DNA of 64,000 nt from Paracentrotus lividus (lineage: Eukaryota > Echinodermata > Echinoidea > Camarodonta > Echinidae). Positions 22,857-34,544 of this stretch are shown piece by piece. A model generated the notes under the pieces. The model did not search any database. It was not told the origin of the DNA and was given only the letters and a program-made list of their open reading frames with translations. The stretch covers positions 7,476,415 through 7,540,414 of the forward strand of contig CALNVZ010000641.1 in NCBI GenBank assembly GCA_940671915.1. The letters run 5' to 3'. Both the position numbers and the translations under genes were made by a program. Position 1 is the first letter of the stretch. Each line of letters begins with the position of its first letter.

Positions 22857-24230
22857 GGAAGAGGAGAAAAACTTGACACTGTAAATGTGGGCTATCATTT
22901 TAAAAAATAACATTCATCAATTCAAATCACTCACAGACTTATAAAACCACACTTTCAAATGCAGACTCCGGGAAATCAATTTTTTCTTTCTTTCTCGAAT
23001 TCCATAATAATTATAAATACACACAAATGCAAAATACAAATCCACTTAAAAAAGAATGCATTCACGCCGAAGAGTATTGAAGATTCATTTATTTTCCAGT
23101 AACTATGACAGGGAATATTAAGGATTAAAAAAAAAAAATCTAACCACTTTTTCTACATTTAAAGAATCGTCAGTATGAAAAACATGATATACATTATCAT
23201 ATACTTATCAAACCACACTTTCAAATGCAGACTCCGGGAAATCAATTTTGTCTTTCTTTCTGGAATTCCATAATAAGTCTAGATACACACACATGAAATA
23301 GTGAATATCAAGGAACTTTAAAAAAATCTAACCACTTTTTCTACATGTAAATAGTCGACAAGACGAAAAACATGATATACATCATCTTAGTTTGTAAAGG
23401 TGCAATTAAACACAATGCTGTATTAATGATTGAATTTTCCATCTACTGCAATTTTTTAAAAGTGTTGTTACATGTGATGTCAATAAGATGCGCACTATTT
23501 TCACATAAACTGAACTACATACAAAAGGTTATGATGTTTTATCCGTTAATAATAATCAATTCAGCTCTTTGCTGCCATTCACTTGAATCAAAAATGAATA
23601 AATAGATGAATTATTAAAATACGGCCATAAAATGAGTACGCATCACAAAAGTGTTGACGGGAGCTACTTCTTTTTTGACCCCTAGCAATTTGTCCATAAC
23701 CCCATCGGTTCTGCGGAAGGGTGCACCTGAACCTCTTTTTTATATAATATATGAATAATACAAATAATGATAATGTTGATGATAATGAGTAAAACAAGGA
23801 TTTTGTGCGACAACTTAACTTCATCATACTGCACGCGCACTTAAAGTGAGTCTTCTTACCGAGTCTTAAAAACTCACTTGAAGAGAGTCTTTTAGCATTC
23901 AGACTCATTACAAATGAGTCAGTGGCACTGTATAACGAAACACTTGATTGGCAGCAACTTCCTATGCATCGGCAAAATCTTTGGCACCCCCCCCCCCTCC
24001 CGAAAAAAAACCAACAACAACAACAACAACAACGAAATCCCGATGGATTTTGCGAAGGTTCACTTCGTTAGAGCATCGCAGCATAGGGCATTTTTGCCCT
24101 ACGAAGGCAATGCGTAGGAAACACGAACCCGCCCGATGATCTGTGGAAGGCAACACTGAAAAAAAATATTCCACGGATGGTCACGTTTTTTTGTTTTTTT
24201 TTTTATTAAATTGCTAATAATATATGGGAG
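22857..24230. other. Non-coding stretch with a direct duplication
   Basis: A block of about 75 bases (AAACCACACTTTCAAATGCA, then GACTCCGGGAAATC) occurs near 22943 and again near 23211, and the CTAACCACTTTTTCTACAT block also occurs twice (near 23141 and 23328), so an approximately 270-base tandem duplication is likely. AAC repeats lie near 24010-24033. No gene recognised. Confidence 0.5.
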
Positions 24231-24233
24231 ACA

Positions 24234-24372
24234 GGGGGGCATTTCTTCAAAGGACTTGTCAGACATTTTATCTGACATATTTGCTCTCAGCCAATCAGAT
24301 GCAAGCATTTCAGTAGCTTATAACAGTTTGTCGGATAAAACGTCCGACAAGTCCTTTGATGAAACGGCCCCC
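24234..24372. mobile_element. Short palindromic MITE, copy 1
   Basis: The ends are inverted: GCATTTCTTCAAAGGACTTG against CAAGTCCTTTGATGAAAC. The interior reads GCCAATCAGATGCAAGCATT. A second copy lies at 62232-62368, and a split copy flanks 36080-37247. It is about 140 bases and non-coding. Confidence 0.8.
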
Positions 24373-24439
24373 GGGGCTAAAACAAACAGGGGTAGGTTGT
24401 AACATAGCTTTTTACTCCACCGTAGATGGCGAAACTACA

Positions 24440-25700
24440 TTAAAGGGAAAGTTCATGCTGGGCTTAAATTGGTTTTTTAAAATGCAGAAAAAGAAAACAA
24501 AAATGTGAGTAACGGTTTGGAGAAAATCAACCCAAAATAACGAAGTTATGAATATTTTAAGTTTTGGTTTTTGGGACGTCATATGCGAGCAGTTCTCCTA
24601 TGTATTATGTAGTGTAATTCCACGAAGTGTCTTTTTTCAGAAGAAAATTAATTATTTCCCTTGTGCGGTCGATACCGGACCTGCTGGAAAGAACGCTCTT
24701 TATTTTCGGGACTTTTCACCATAATTAAAGGTCATTAAAAACGAACATTTCCTATTCGTTGTATAAGCTTTACTATGTTGGTAACTAACATGAATATGTT
24801 CAGCTTGATGCCATCAAGCAAAAAATATATGTCGTCATATGTTTTAGTTGGCACAATCGACCTAGAAATAAGGTCAAAGTTCACAGAAAATGAGGATTTT
24901 GCTAAATTAAGCCATTTCAAGGTTGTTAATCCTCATATAAATTGACATTTGCCCTAATTTTAAGGTCATAAGGGTCATCAGAATGTGGCAGCAATATCAG
25001 GCTAGTATGACCTATGTTGTATTCTTGATTAGTTGCTATTGATATTGCATATATATATATATATATATATATAATCTGATTGTCGTGAAGCTTGACTCAA
25101 TAATAATTGACTCAATGCATAATTATCAATGATTATTATGCATTGAATTGTGCATAAATAGACTAATTTGCAAATTGCTCAAAACTGGCTGGTCTGGTGA
25201 AAAAAATGTATTGGACTTAATTGCTAGTTATAAAATTACCTAAAATTTGATACCAAATTTGATACAATTTGAAGAAAATTATGTTTATCTTAATGAAGCC
25301 AGACCTTTGACCTTCATTTCGGGTCACAAAAGGTCAATTAGAAAATTGGCGACATATATTTTTTGTTTCGTGTGATCAAGCAGAACATAGTTATAGATGT
25401 TGCCAAACATTAACATGACTTGCAAACGAAACTACATACGTGGCCCACTATTGAGTCAGAAAAAAATATTCCACCTTTATGACGAACAGTGTATCATCGA
25501 ACCTATTTTAATATATATGCCTCTTTGATTTAGACCTATTCCTTCATCAAGAAGCATTAAAAAAGACAAATATATAGAATTTACATTACACGATATAATG
25601 GGAGAGCAGCTCGCAAGTGACGTCACAAAATAAAAAGTTTATCAACTCATCACTTTTTATTCTTTGATCGATTTTCCTCAAACCTTCAGTTGCTCAAATA
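24440..25700. mobile_element. Composite repeat: TTAA-type MITE split by a second repeat
   Basis: The left part (from TTAAAGGGAAAGTTCATGC at 24440 to about 24610) and the right part (about 25590-25700, inverted) match the two halves of the intact MITE at 57596-58073, including the GACGTCA and GCGAGCAGTTCTCC segments. Between them, about 24700-25440, lies a different repeat that recurs inverted at 63290-63960. So the second repeat probably sits inside the MITE. No gene. Confidence 0.6.
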
Positions 25701-27024
25701 AATGAGTCCTGATAAACAGATTTATATATTTGATGAATTTTACTGAAAAGCAATAAAGCAACAGTTAAAAAAAATGTACCTGCAAAGAGCAGAAACAAAT
25801 ATAATCCTCCCTGTTCATAAGTATATTGCAATATATTGAAAAAAATCAAATGCCTGCATTGTTTTATCTTGCAGCTCTGTAAATTTTATATTCAATTAAA
25901 AACCATAGTTATATTGTCGGTAACTTGTTTAACTTCACTTGTTTATCTTCATTCATAAGAGCAGAAAATGACAAAACCCGGTTATTTTCTAATAAAGCAT
26001 TCCCAACTCCAAATGAATTTGTGCATCAAATTAATTATGATCAACAACTGGTGTACAGAGAACATGACCTGCCTTAATCATTATTATAAACATTAAAGGC
26101 ATAAAATTAATATAAAGAGAGATCTTTTTAAGGATACAGATTTTACTGCTTGCTAGATAAAATGAAATAACAAATGAATGTTATAATGATATCAACACAT
26201 AACAACTACAAAGTATTAGAGAAATAATGATCAAGAGATTACATCTTAATTATTCAACCATAATCTCCCTGACATAGATTTGATAAAGAGAAGGAAAAAT
26301 ATAGTTATGGTTCATTACTCTTCCTGCTGCAGTTTTGGACAGAAAAAACGCATATACTGTCCGACTTTTTTAAGTCACAAAAATTATAATCCTTATAATT
26401 AAAATATAGATGTAGTCTATTACCTTCAAAATATTTTTTCTTTAGTACCTTAGCTACACATTAATGAATACGTTCATAACAATCATGATTAATATAAACG
26501 AACCATCATTTTCAGCATAAATGATGTGGAAAACAGCCAATAGATGCGGTAGCGGTGGATTTTTTCAGGTGAATTCTATCACAATGTTCAGCTCACTGTT
26601 CAATTTAATAATATATTATATAAATAGTGTACAATCTATCGCGCAATATACTGGATTATAAGTAAGACAAATACTAAATTATCCCGAGAGCAGATTTGCT
26701 TCTCAAAGGCCGCAGGCCGAGGAGAAATAGATCTGCACGAGGGATAATTTAGTATTTGGAGTTCATATAGTCCAGTAATTTTGACAGATGGAGCGTTCAC
26801 TATTTATTATAGTAAATAGACCTCTAGATCTTTGTCCTTGCCTAATCTGGTTTTTATCTTTGCCAAATTTTTGGTGCTAATCAAGCTATTGTGACGTAAA
26901 ATTGCTACTCCTCGTATCCATTGTTATGAGCTTTTGTGCGTACTAGCGAGCGCAATAAGGCAAAAGATGTAATCGATAATCTCTCCATTTATTTAACACG
27001 AGCTTTACTTTACAAAAACCGAAA
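25701..27024. other. AT-rich non-coding stretch
   Basis: No gene recognised. A small hairpin with a GGCCGCAGGCC centre lies near 26693-26737 (GCAGATTTGCTTCTC against GAGAAATAGATCTGC). Confidence 0.4.
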
Positions 27025-27062
27025 GTTATATTGTACATAATTTTTTTTATGTACAATATAAC
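27025..27062. repeat. Perfect 16-base-pair hairpin
   Basis: GTTATATTGTACATAA at 27025-27040 pairs exactly with TTATGTACAATATAAC at 27047-27062 around a six-T loop. It could be a relic of a palindromic element; no known function. Confidence 0.7.
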
Positions 27063-27142
27063 AAAATGAAGGTAGGTCACGTGGTACTTATCTATCCAAT
27101 GACGACGCGTATTTTTCTACCACTATTTACTATAAACTTATA

Positions 27143-27585
27143 CAGTCTGTGTCAAAAAGAAATGGTACAGTCGGGGAAAAAATATTTAGGTGTGAAATAT
27201 TTTCAGATAATGTGTGCATGTGGTACCAAAATAAAGCCAAACAATTTTACTTGCTGATGCGCTTTGTTCTGTATAATTTGCTTTCGTAAAACAAAAGTTA
27301 TGCTAAATTTTGTGCGACGAGGAACAAATCGAAATTGAGCACTTCATGGCCATTATGCGAAACCTATACACAAAGGCATGGGACGGCGTGCGAGAAATGG
27401 ATTTTTCTTGATTGTAGAAAACTAGTCATATTTCAAAAATTACAACACCAAATGTGTTTAAAAAATTGCAGGTGAAAGTCTGATTTTCCTGCTTTATGAA
27501 AATATCAAACAATAGCACGTTGTGATAAATCTTCATACTATAAAAAAATGTTTTCCACTTGTACCATTTTATTTGACACAGACTG
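27143..27585. mobile_element. 443-base TIR element, mariner-like ends
   Basis: Inverted ends CAGTCTGTGTCAAA and TTTGACACAGACTG, with TA outside both (27141-27142 and 27586-27587). The ends continue with AATGGTAC-type pairing. No transposase fits in it, so it is a non-autonomous element; mariner affiliation is inferred from the TA flank and CAGT start. Confidence 0.75.
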
Positions 27586-27689
27586 TATAGATCATAAAGT
27601 TCTAAGTGGCAGGTGTTTTGGGTGTTCCAAAACTTAGTTTTGTGTGAGATCATTTTTGAACGCTTAAAAGTTTCTGCCACATTATTTAG

Positions 27690-27854
27690 ATCAACATAAT
27701 TTTTTATTATTGAGACGAGGGTGATTTAAAAAAAAAACCTGAAAATGCTTCTTCGTTTTTTCTTTTTCTTTTTTTTTAAATCAACATAATTTTTAATTAT
27801 TGAGACGAGGGTGATTTCAAAAATAACCTGAAAATGCTTCTTCGTTTTTTCTTT

Positions 27855-27855
<1 letters not shown>
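27690..27855. repeat. Tandem duplication of about 85 bases
   Basis: AAATCAACATAATTTTT, then ATTATTGAGACGAGGGTG and CTGAAAATGCTTCTTCG, occurs twice in a row (27690-27771 and 27778-27855), followed by a T run of more than 50 bases up to 27912. It lies just beyond the stop codon of the DUF1647-type gene, in its presumed 3' untranslated region. Confidence 0.75.
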
Positions 27856-27916
<61 letters not shown>

Positions 27917-27931
27917 ATAAAAAAAGACATG

Positions 27932-28459
27932 TCAGTTACAGGTCTTCACACGTACTGGAGGTGGCCATCTCCTATCAACCACTGTTGTGTTGGTGAACAA
28001 TTCATCACGATCCATGTCTTTCTTCCAGGCACCGTACATGTTCTTGTAGGCTATGAGTGAAAGAGCAGCCTGGTCGAATCGGTGCGTGTACTTGTCTGGC
28101 CCACGAAAGTTAAGAGGAAGAACGCTGTTTGCAGGCGCAATACATTGTTGACGTAACGCGCATTCGACCCACGGCTCGATTAATTTTCGTCGCAAGAGGG
28201 TGTCGTTGACAACGAGAAGACGACCGCCTTCGCAGCGAGGTGCGTAATCCATGGCCTTGGCGTAGGTGTCCTTGTCCACGCCCAGTTCCTTAAACATAAG
28301 TGGATGGGTTCTTTCGAGAAATAGTTCCGGGTCGTAAGAGTATACGTGCCTGAACAAACCGTGCTGTTCCTTGAGGTAGGGGAACAACACGCGAGGGTCT
28401 TGTAGGAAGCGAATTGAAGAATCGACCCAGAAAATAACACCAAATTCTTTCAGAGTTGC
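27932..28459 (-). CDS. DUF1647-type glycosyltransferase-like protein, 3' coding exon
   Basis: This exon begins right after a TTGCACAG acceptor and encodes 175 residues and a TAA stop. It opens ATLKEFGVIFWVDSSIRF, a segment I recognise as the core of the DUF1647 family, whose proteins look like Golgi nucleotide-sugar transferases. The WVDSSIRF block is the likely counterpart of an acidic nucleotide-sugar site. Later blocks are LFRHVYSYDPELFLERTHP, then PWVECALRQQCIAPANS and HRFDQAALSLIAYKNMYG, typical of the family's C-terminal half. The upstream exon 34437-34541 joins it in phase 0. A 57-base A run follows within about 20 bases of the stop on the coding strand. Function, substrate and symbol are unknown; the family assignment is from memory and should be searched. 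Confidence 0.8.
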   Translation of the reverse strand, partial: ATLKEFGVIFWVDSSIRFLQDPRVLFPYLKEQHGLFRHVYSYDPELFLERTHPLMFKELGVDKDTYAKAMDYAPRCEGGRLLVVNDTLLRRKLIEPWVECALRQQCIAPANSVLPLNFRGPDKYTHRFDQAALSLIAYKNMYGAWKKDMDRDELFTNTTVVDRRWPPPVRVKTCN

Positions 28460-28689
28460 CTGTGCAAATTAATGATATACGAATCGAATTAGAAATGAAG
28501 GTATATCAATACAATCTGCATGATTTTTTTTTAAAGAAGGGTACAATAACATGGGCGGCGGAGACGGGGGGGGCCTGGGGGCCGCCCCCTACTTTTTTGC
28601 CAGAAATTTTAATATTTTCTATGAAAAAAAAAGGAAAAGAAATAAAAAGAAGAACGGAAAGGACAGGCATCATGTGTTTATACTACACT

Positions 28690-29575
28690 ACCTTCGGGTT
28701 CACTTTAAGCCAATATTTTTTCTGCTCGCGCATTGCGCTCGCGAGGTTCTCTCAATAAGGCACATTGATGATCCCTGGCCTTATGTCACATTTTAGTAAA
28801 GTTATGTAAATTTTTCTACTTGCACTTGGCCCTCGCAATTTATTATTATTATTTTTTTTATTTAGGTCATCTTGACCCATAGGAGAATTCAAACAAAAAA
28901 AGATAAGATGGAAAATATCTTATGTGTCATTATAAGCCAAAATTTTCATCTCGCGCTTCGCGCTCGCAAATTCCTCTCAGAAAGTCTGATTTCTGACGTC
29001 GCAAAGTGAAGTGATGGATGTTTATGAAGTTTCAAAATCTAGAATACACTACCTTCAGTTAATTATAAGTCAAAATTTTCGGCATGCGCAAAATATACGG
29101 CCTTACTTGTGTCATTATAAGCCAAAATTTTCAGCTCGCGCTTCGCACTCGCAAATTCCTCACAGAAAAACGGATTCCTTACGTCACAAAGTGAAGTGAT
29201 GCATGTCAATTTACAAAATTTTCAAAATCTAGAATACACTACCTTCAGTTAATTATAAGTCAAAATTTTCGACTCGCGCTTCGCGCTCGCAAATTTCTTT
29301 CAGACGGGATGACAATTTTCAAAATGTGTCGAGGACACACTACCTTCAGGTCATTATAACCAAAATTTTCGGCTCGCACTTCGCAAATTTCTCTAGAAAA
29401 GTTTATTATACTGACCCCCTGACTTCGTGCTCGAATATGGTCTGCTCAAATTTCTTTCAGAAAGACCGACCCCTGACATCGTAAAATGAAGTGCCAGAAT
29501 ACACTATACCTTCGGTCCGTTAAGCCAAAATCTTCGGCTCGCGCTTCGCGCTCGCAAAGTTTTCTAAAAAAAAAA
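28690..29575. repeat. Satellite array with GCTCGCGCTTCGCGCTCGC core, block 2
   Basis: Eight or so units in the reverse orientation relative to block 1. Each has TAAGCCAAAATTTTC, the GCTCGCGCTTCGCGCTCGC core, AAATTTCTCTCAGAAAG, and TGACGTCGCAAAGTGAAG or a variant, then ACACTACCTTCAG. The array seems to continue after two insertions at 32755-32960. Confidence 0.8.
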
Positions 29576-29611
29576 GGTACATTGACTGATCCCTGGCGTC
29601 CCAATTATGTA

Positions 29612-30624
29612 CAATGGTGGCCAAAATTATTAAAACACCAAGTAAATTTAAATAAGTTTGGTTGTTTTCATTCAGTTGACCATTTAAATACCTTTAAAAT
29701 GCCTGGAATGTCTACCAAAGTTATTATTATACTTTAAAAACTAAATAACATAGTCATGCATTTGGAACTCGCCCCCAACTCGCCCCCGAATCGCCTTTTT
29801 TGTGTTACGCTACCAATTTTAAAATCTAAAAAAAAAATGCCCATATCAGGATCAAAATGTCATAACGTTAAAAATATCAAGTCTCTCCCTACAAAAGTAT
29901 ACATTTTCTGAAAGGAAATTTCCTGAGAATGTCAAAAATGTCATTCACAATACGATAGGGTGAAGCAGTAACATGTTCTGTGGGAGTTTTTTTTTTAATT
30001 ATTTGTGAGGGGCCCCAAATTTTTAATTTAGAGCCCCCATTTAAGTCCCCTTTTCCTGACCCTTAATATTTCAACATATTTGAATTGCTCATGAAATTTC
30101 CGTCTAAAAAATATATACATTTACAAGGAGTGTCTTCATTAAATGAAAAAATAGTCTTAACATTCAATGGGCGTGGTTATTTTTGGTCATCTCACCACCA
30201 AGGGAGGAGGCGAATCCACCCCTTCCCATTTGACCAAATTTTCTGAAACTTGCCAGGTATTTGAGGTATATTAGAATAAATAAGCCTGCTAAGTTTCATA
30301 CTTCTACCTCAAATACTTTTTGAGCGATCGGCATATGTAATTGGCATTTTATTTTTTTGCATTTGGACTATAGGTTTAACACACAAGTCTATGGGGAAAC
30401 CAAAAGCCCATAGCGCAACTATTCTTAATGCTGCGCATTACCAGATGGTCGCAACTATATAAATTTGGTATTAAAATATACGTAAGACCCTATGCTAAAA
30501 AGTCATGAAAGCTCATGGCACACAAACGATATCTTTAATCTCATTTCGGCAAATGAACTAAGGCATTGATAATCCCATAGACTTTGTGTAGGTTCAGGTG
30601 TTCTAATAATTTTGGCCACCACTG
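29612..30624. mobile_element. Tc1-like non-autonomous element, copy 1
   Basis: Ends CAATGGTGGCCAAAATTATT and AATAATTTTGGCCACCACTG, with TA at 29610-29611 and 30625-30626. CAGTGGTGGCCAAAA termini are characteristic of Tc1/IS630-type elements. A 977-base sister copy (53706-54682) shares the internal blocks (ACTCGCCCCCAA, GAGGGGCCCCAAATTTTTAA, TCTATGGGGAAACCAAAAGC). Neither copy has a transposase frame. It interrupts a satellite unit: its flanks match the contiguous unit at 28768-28840. Confidence 0.85.
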
Positions 30625-30694
30625 TATGTTATGTAAATGTTTCTACTCGCGTTCGCAATTTATTTTTATTAAAACGAAGGTGATCGTTATCTAA

Positions 30695-32670
30695 ACACAA
30701 CACACAAAGAAAGTTCCCCCTATTTCCGATATCAATAATTTTTGAACCAGGAGGAATTTTAAAAATCTAATTGTATGTCCATGTAGGGAATTTAATTAGC
30801 CACAATGGGAGCGAATTTTAGGAAAAATCATCAAGTCATGCTTCAGTGAGTAATAGTTGAATGCAAAAATGTCATTTTTTTGAAGTTCGCAAGCCTAAAA
30901 TGGCAACTTTGAGTCAATGATAACGGACCCATTTTTTAGATTTTAAACATTTTACACGTCAGAATGTATGCATAACGTGCTTCCCAATATACGGAAATAA
31001 AATTTGCGTCAAATTTTACGGTTGAGTAAGCATGAAGCAAAAATTGCCCAAAGTGCGATTTTTACTTCTTTGCCATGGTATAATTGATCAAATATGAGGG
31101 AATTCCTATTTTGGAAGTTTATACAACCAATATCCATTCATTCACGGTTGAATGAACCCATCAAACAACCAAAAAATAGGCCATTTTAGAATTACGAAAA
31201 TGCATTGCAGTAATTTTATGCACTAGAAAGAATCTCAATAACATTTTTGGGGTTGTATTTATTTTCTTTGGGCACATGTCAATAATCCTATGGCATTTAT
31301 TTACAAATTCATGCTTCAGTGAGCACGTGAGACTGGAAAAGCCCTTTTCTCACATATGGACTAAAATTCAAATTCTTACTTTGATTTAATATAACAATTC
31401 TTTTTAGGGAGTACATTTGATTTCATTTTCACAAAAATCACGCCTCAGTGGGCACAAGATACAAGAAAATCATGAAAATGAGAAGAAATTTTGGGGCTTC
31501 GTCATGGTTCAGTGACTTTTCGAATACGTAATTTGAATCAAGATCATGTTAGCTAGAGATCAGTTGAAGCTGTGTGCCAAGTTTCGTGACATAACTCACA
31601 GTAGAATTAACAATAATCATCAATGAAATTGGCCGAATTTCACATTTGTCAGGTATTGATTTCCTCCTCCATTGACTTTATGTACAGAGGTTTAACAAAA
31701 GTTTAACAAAAGTGAAATTTGGCATATTTTAATTGTCAGTTTTTGTCCATTTAATTGTGAATTATTTTTTTGAAACTTTGCACATAGCTTCCACTGGTCT
31801 CTAACTATCATGATCTTTATTCAAATTACGTATTCAAAACTCACTGAGCCATGACGAAGCCCCAAACTTTCTTCTCATTTTCATGATTTTCTTGTATCTT
31901 GTGTCCACTGAGGCGTGAAACATCGGGATTTTTAAGAAAATAAAATCAAAGGTACTCCCCGAAAAGAATTGTTATATTCAATCACAGTAAGAATTTGAAT
32001 TTTAGTTCGTACGTGAGAAAAAGGGCTTTTCCAGTCTCACGTGCTCACTGAAGCATGAATTTGTAAATAAATGCCATAGGATCATTGACACGTGCCCAAA
32101 GAATATGAATAGGACCCAAAAATTGTTATTGAGATGCTTTCTAGTGCATTAAATTACTGCAATGCATTTTCGTAATTCTAAAATGACCTATTTTTTGGTT
32201 GTTTGATGGGTTCATTCAACCGTGAATAAATGGATATTGGTAGCATACACTTCCACAACAGGAATTCCATCATATTTGATCGATTATACGATGGTAAAGA
32301 AGTAAAAATGGCAGTTTGGGCAATTTTTGCTGCATGCTCACTCAACCGTGAAATTTGACGCAAATTTCTTTTCGGTATATTGGGAAGCACGTTTTGCATA
32401 CATTCTGACGTGTAAAATGTTTAAAATCTGAAAATGGGTCCGTTGTCATTGAATCGAAGTCGCAATTTTAGGCTTGTGAACTTCAAAAATGACTTTTTTC
32501 CATTCAACCATTGCTCACTGAAGCATGACTTGATGATTTTTCCTAAAATTCGTTCCCATTGTAGTTAATTAAATTCCCTACATGGACATGTAATTAGATT
32601 TTTTTTCAATTCCTCCTGGTTAAAAAATTATTGATATCTGAAATAGGGGGAACTTTCTTTTTGTGTTTTG
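30695..32670. mobile_element. Two-kilobase palindromic (foldback) element
   Basis: Two arms of roughly 950 bases are inverted copies of each other around a centre near 31660. The outer ends are ACACAACACACAAAGAAAGT and its inverse ACTTTCTTTTTGTGTTTTGT. Arm pairs are easy to see, for example GAATTTAATTAGCC near 30788 against its complement near 32565, and CATGACGAAGCCCC near 31851 against its complement near 31495. TA lies at both outer borders. A TGCTTCAGTGAGCA motif recurs within each arm. There are no open frames of note. Confidence 0.85.
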
Positions 32671-32754
32671 TGTAGTAAAAGAATTCAAACAAAAATACAT
32701 AAGAGCCTCGGGGGAAATCTGCGGAAAATATAGGTCTACGGCCTTTGCTTCATT

Positions 32755-32960
32755 GTTAGCCAAAATTTTCATCTCGCGCTTCGCGCTCGCAAATGTGTCT
32801 CACATGGGATGGTAGGAATAATTATCAAAATGTATGTAGAATACACTACCTTCAGGTAATTAGAAGCCAAAATTTCCGGGTCGCACTACGCGCTCGCAAA
32901 TTTCTCTGAAAAGTTCATTATACTGACCCCTGACTTCGCGCTTGAATATGATCTGCTTTG
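32755..32960. repeat. Satellite units continuing block 2
   Basis: Two units with GCTCGCGCTTCGCGCTCGC (32773) and a diverged core GTCGCACTACGCGCTCGC (32880), plus ACACTACCTTCAG. The sequence just left of it (AAAGAATTCAAACAAAAATAC) matches 28894-28910, consistent with one array split by insertions. Confidence 0.7.
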
Positions 32961-33314
32961 TTCACAAAGGTGCACTTTTTCGCATTTTGAACCCCCCCCC
33001 CCGTAAAAATCCTTATTATTGGGGCCTAATATGTTCGCATGTATTCTTCTAAAACTTGGGCCCCCTCACTTTTGAAAACTTTTGACGGGAACTGACCGTC
33101 GAACATTCGTGGTGATTGTATAGACCAAAATGAGGCATTAATTTTAATAAAATACAGATCGATACTCACATAAAATTGATAGAGCAGCAAGGATACCTGG
33201 TCCTAAAACTTTTTATTATTGTCGTGGTGGCAGGAAATACAAATAGTGGTCCCAAATTTAGGCTTAAAATTGGATATTCTGTGTTACTTTCGTCTTTCGC
33301 AAATGGTTTTCGGT

Positions 33315-33480
33315 GGTGATTACACGAAAATCTCCAATGCGGGCTGTATTTCAAAATATCGCGGTGTGACCCCGCGCACGTACGGCGATATGAAAAGTAA
33401 AGCGAGGCAGCGCACTTGGGGTTGCCCTAGCGCGATATTTTGAAATGCAGCTCGGAATGGAGATTTCCGTGTAATCATCA
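33315..33480. repeat. Inverted repeat (hairpin) of about 165 bases
   Basis: GTGATTACACGAAAATCTCC near 33317 is the approximate complement of GGAGATTTCCGTGTAATCAT near 33459. The inner arms TTTCAAAATATCGCG and CGCGATATTTTGAAA pair perfectly. The loop is GC-rich (near 33366-33430). Confidence 0.75.
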
Positions 33481-33913
33481 AGACGTCTCGGGAATGTCAG
33501 CCATTATTCATCATTTTAGGTAAGTCACCAACACGTAGTTACTAAAAAAAAAAAAACAATTAAAGGACCATTAAAGATGCCTCTGATCAAAATGAGGTAT
33601 CTTTAATACCTAAAATATAACTTTTTTTTTCTAGCTTTGATTTTTGACCACAACGTTTAATTTCCGTTCCTTCTACAGCCCGTCGCCTTCGGCAAAACCA
33701 AAAGCATTTTGATGCGGATACACTTTATTTTGTATAATTTGGTCTTGTGGGGAAAACAAAGCTAAGCTCAATTTTAAATCGCAATAACACAAACATACTT
33801 AGTCAGGATTCAGACCGGAGTTTATATAATTTTTATAAAAAGTTTTTTTTAGAATGAAATCAAAATGAATATTATCAAAATGACATAATTGTGATATTTA
33901 TGAATAACCTCAT

Positions 33914-34427
33914 ATACAAAAAAGTATACCCATTTTTGAGAGCCTCATATTAAAATTGTATTACTTATATGCAATAAATTTCAATTGCATGACAAAGAGT
34001 AAATCATACTCTATAATGATACCAAAATTATACCGATACTGTCATGGATGACTGAACACTCGAGTGTTTAAAAACTTTGGTCAAAAGTGATCTGTACCAA
34101 GTTGTCGGAGAAGCTGCCCTGGCTTTCTGATCATTCATTGTTTGGGGTCAGCCTTCCTGAGTCCATTCAATAGGCACAAAGGATTACTGTCTTGATCTAT
34201 TAAATGCAAGGGCTGCTTTTGCTCAAACTTGGGACAGGGCACTTTTTACGCTTGTTTTTTAAAGCCCAACTGCTTAGTCATCCGCCACAACTCAGGTATA
34301 AGTTTGGTATCATCGAAAAGAATATGAGTTGCTATTTATCATGATATATTTCAAGGTCCCACAAGCTAGAATATTTTAATATGAGGCCCTTCAAAGTTTG
34401 GAATACCTTTTTCTGGGACGCACTCTA
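33914..34427. mobile_element. MITE of the same mariner family as 3658-4724
   Basis: The right end CTTTTTCTGGGACGCACT and the left block AAAAAAGTATACCCATTTTTGAG match the termini of 3658-4724; the very tip of the left end is lost. Internal blocks also match, for example GGTATCATCGAA and AGTTGCTATTTA. Its right end lies nine bases from the exon 34437-34541 splice donor. Confidence 0.75.
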
Positions 34428-34436
34428 TAGACTTAC

Positions 34437-34541
34437 ATCAATGATAAGGGGTTTGAATGCGTATGTCTGCAGATTCGCCACGTGTGGTGGATACGATGTG
34501 AAGTTGAATTTACGAAGCTTGACATTGCACCAACGTTCCAC
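34437..34541 (-). CDS. DUF1647-type gene, internal exon
   Basis: On the minus strand a TTTCTTCAG acceptor precedes 35 codons and a GTAAGT donor follows. The peptide runs VERWCNVKLRKFNFTSYPP, then HVANLQTYAFKPLIID. The pattern W-C-x-V-x-L-R-x-F-x-F, YP-HVxxLxxYA-KPLII is the well-known segment just N-terminal to the WVDSSIRF block in DUF1647 proteins. Joining to 28459 gives KPLIID-ATLKEFGV without a frame change. Both splice sites and the homology agree, so the exon is secure even though it is short. Confidence 0.85.
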
Positions 34542-34544
34542 CTG

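Larger units (their letters stand above)
28460..34436 (-). other. ~6 kb intron of the DUF1647-type gene, filled with repeats
   Basis: It starts on the coding strand with GTAAGT (34436-34431) and ends TTGCACAG. Its content, read from the plus strand: satellite units (28690-29575), a Tc1-like element (29612-30624), a 2 kb palindrome (30695-32670), more satellite (32755-32960), a hairpin (33315-33480) and a mariner-family MITE (33914-34427). No additional exon of the gene is recognised inside. Confidence 0.7.
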
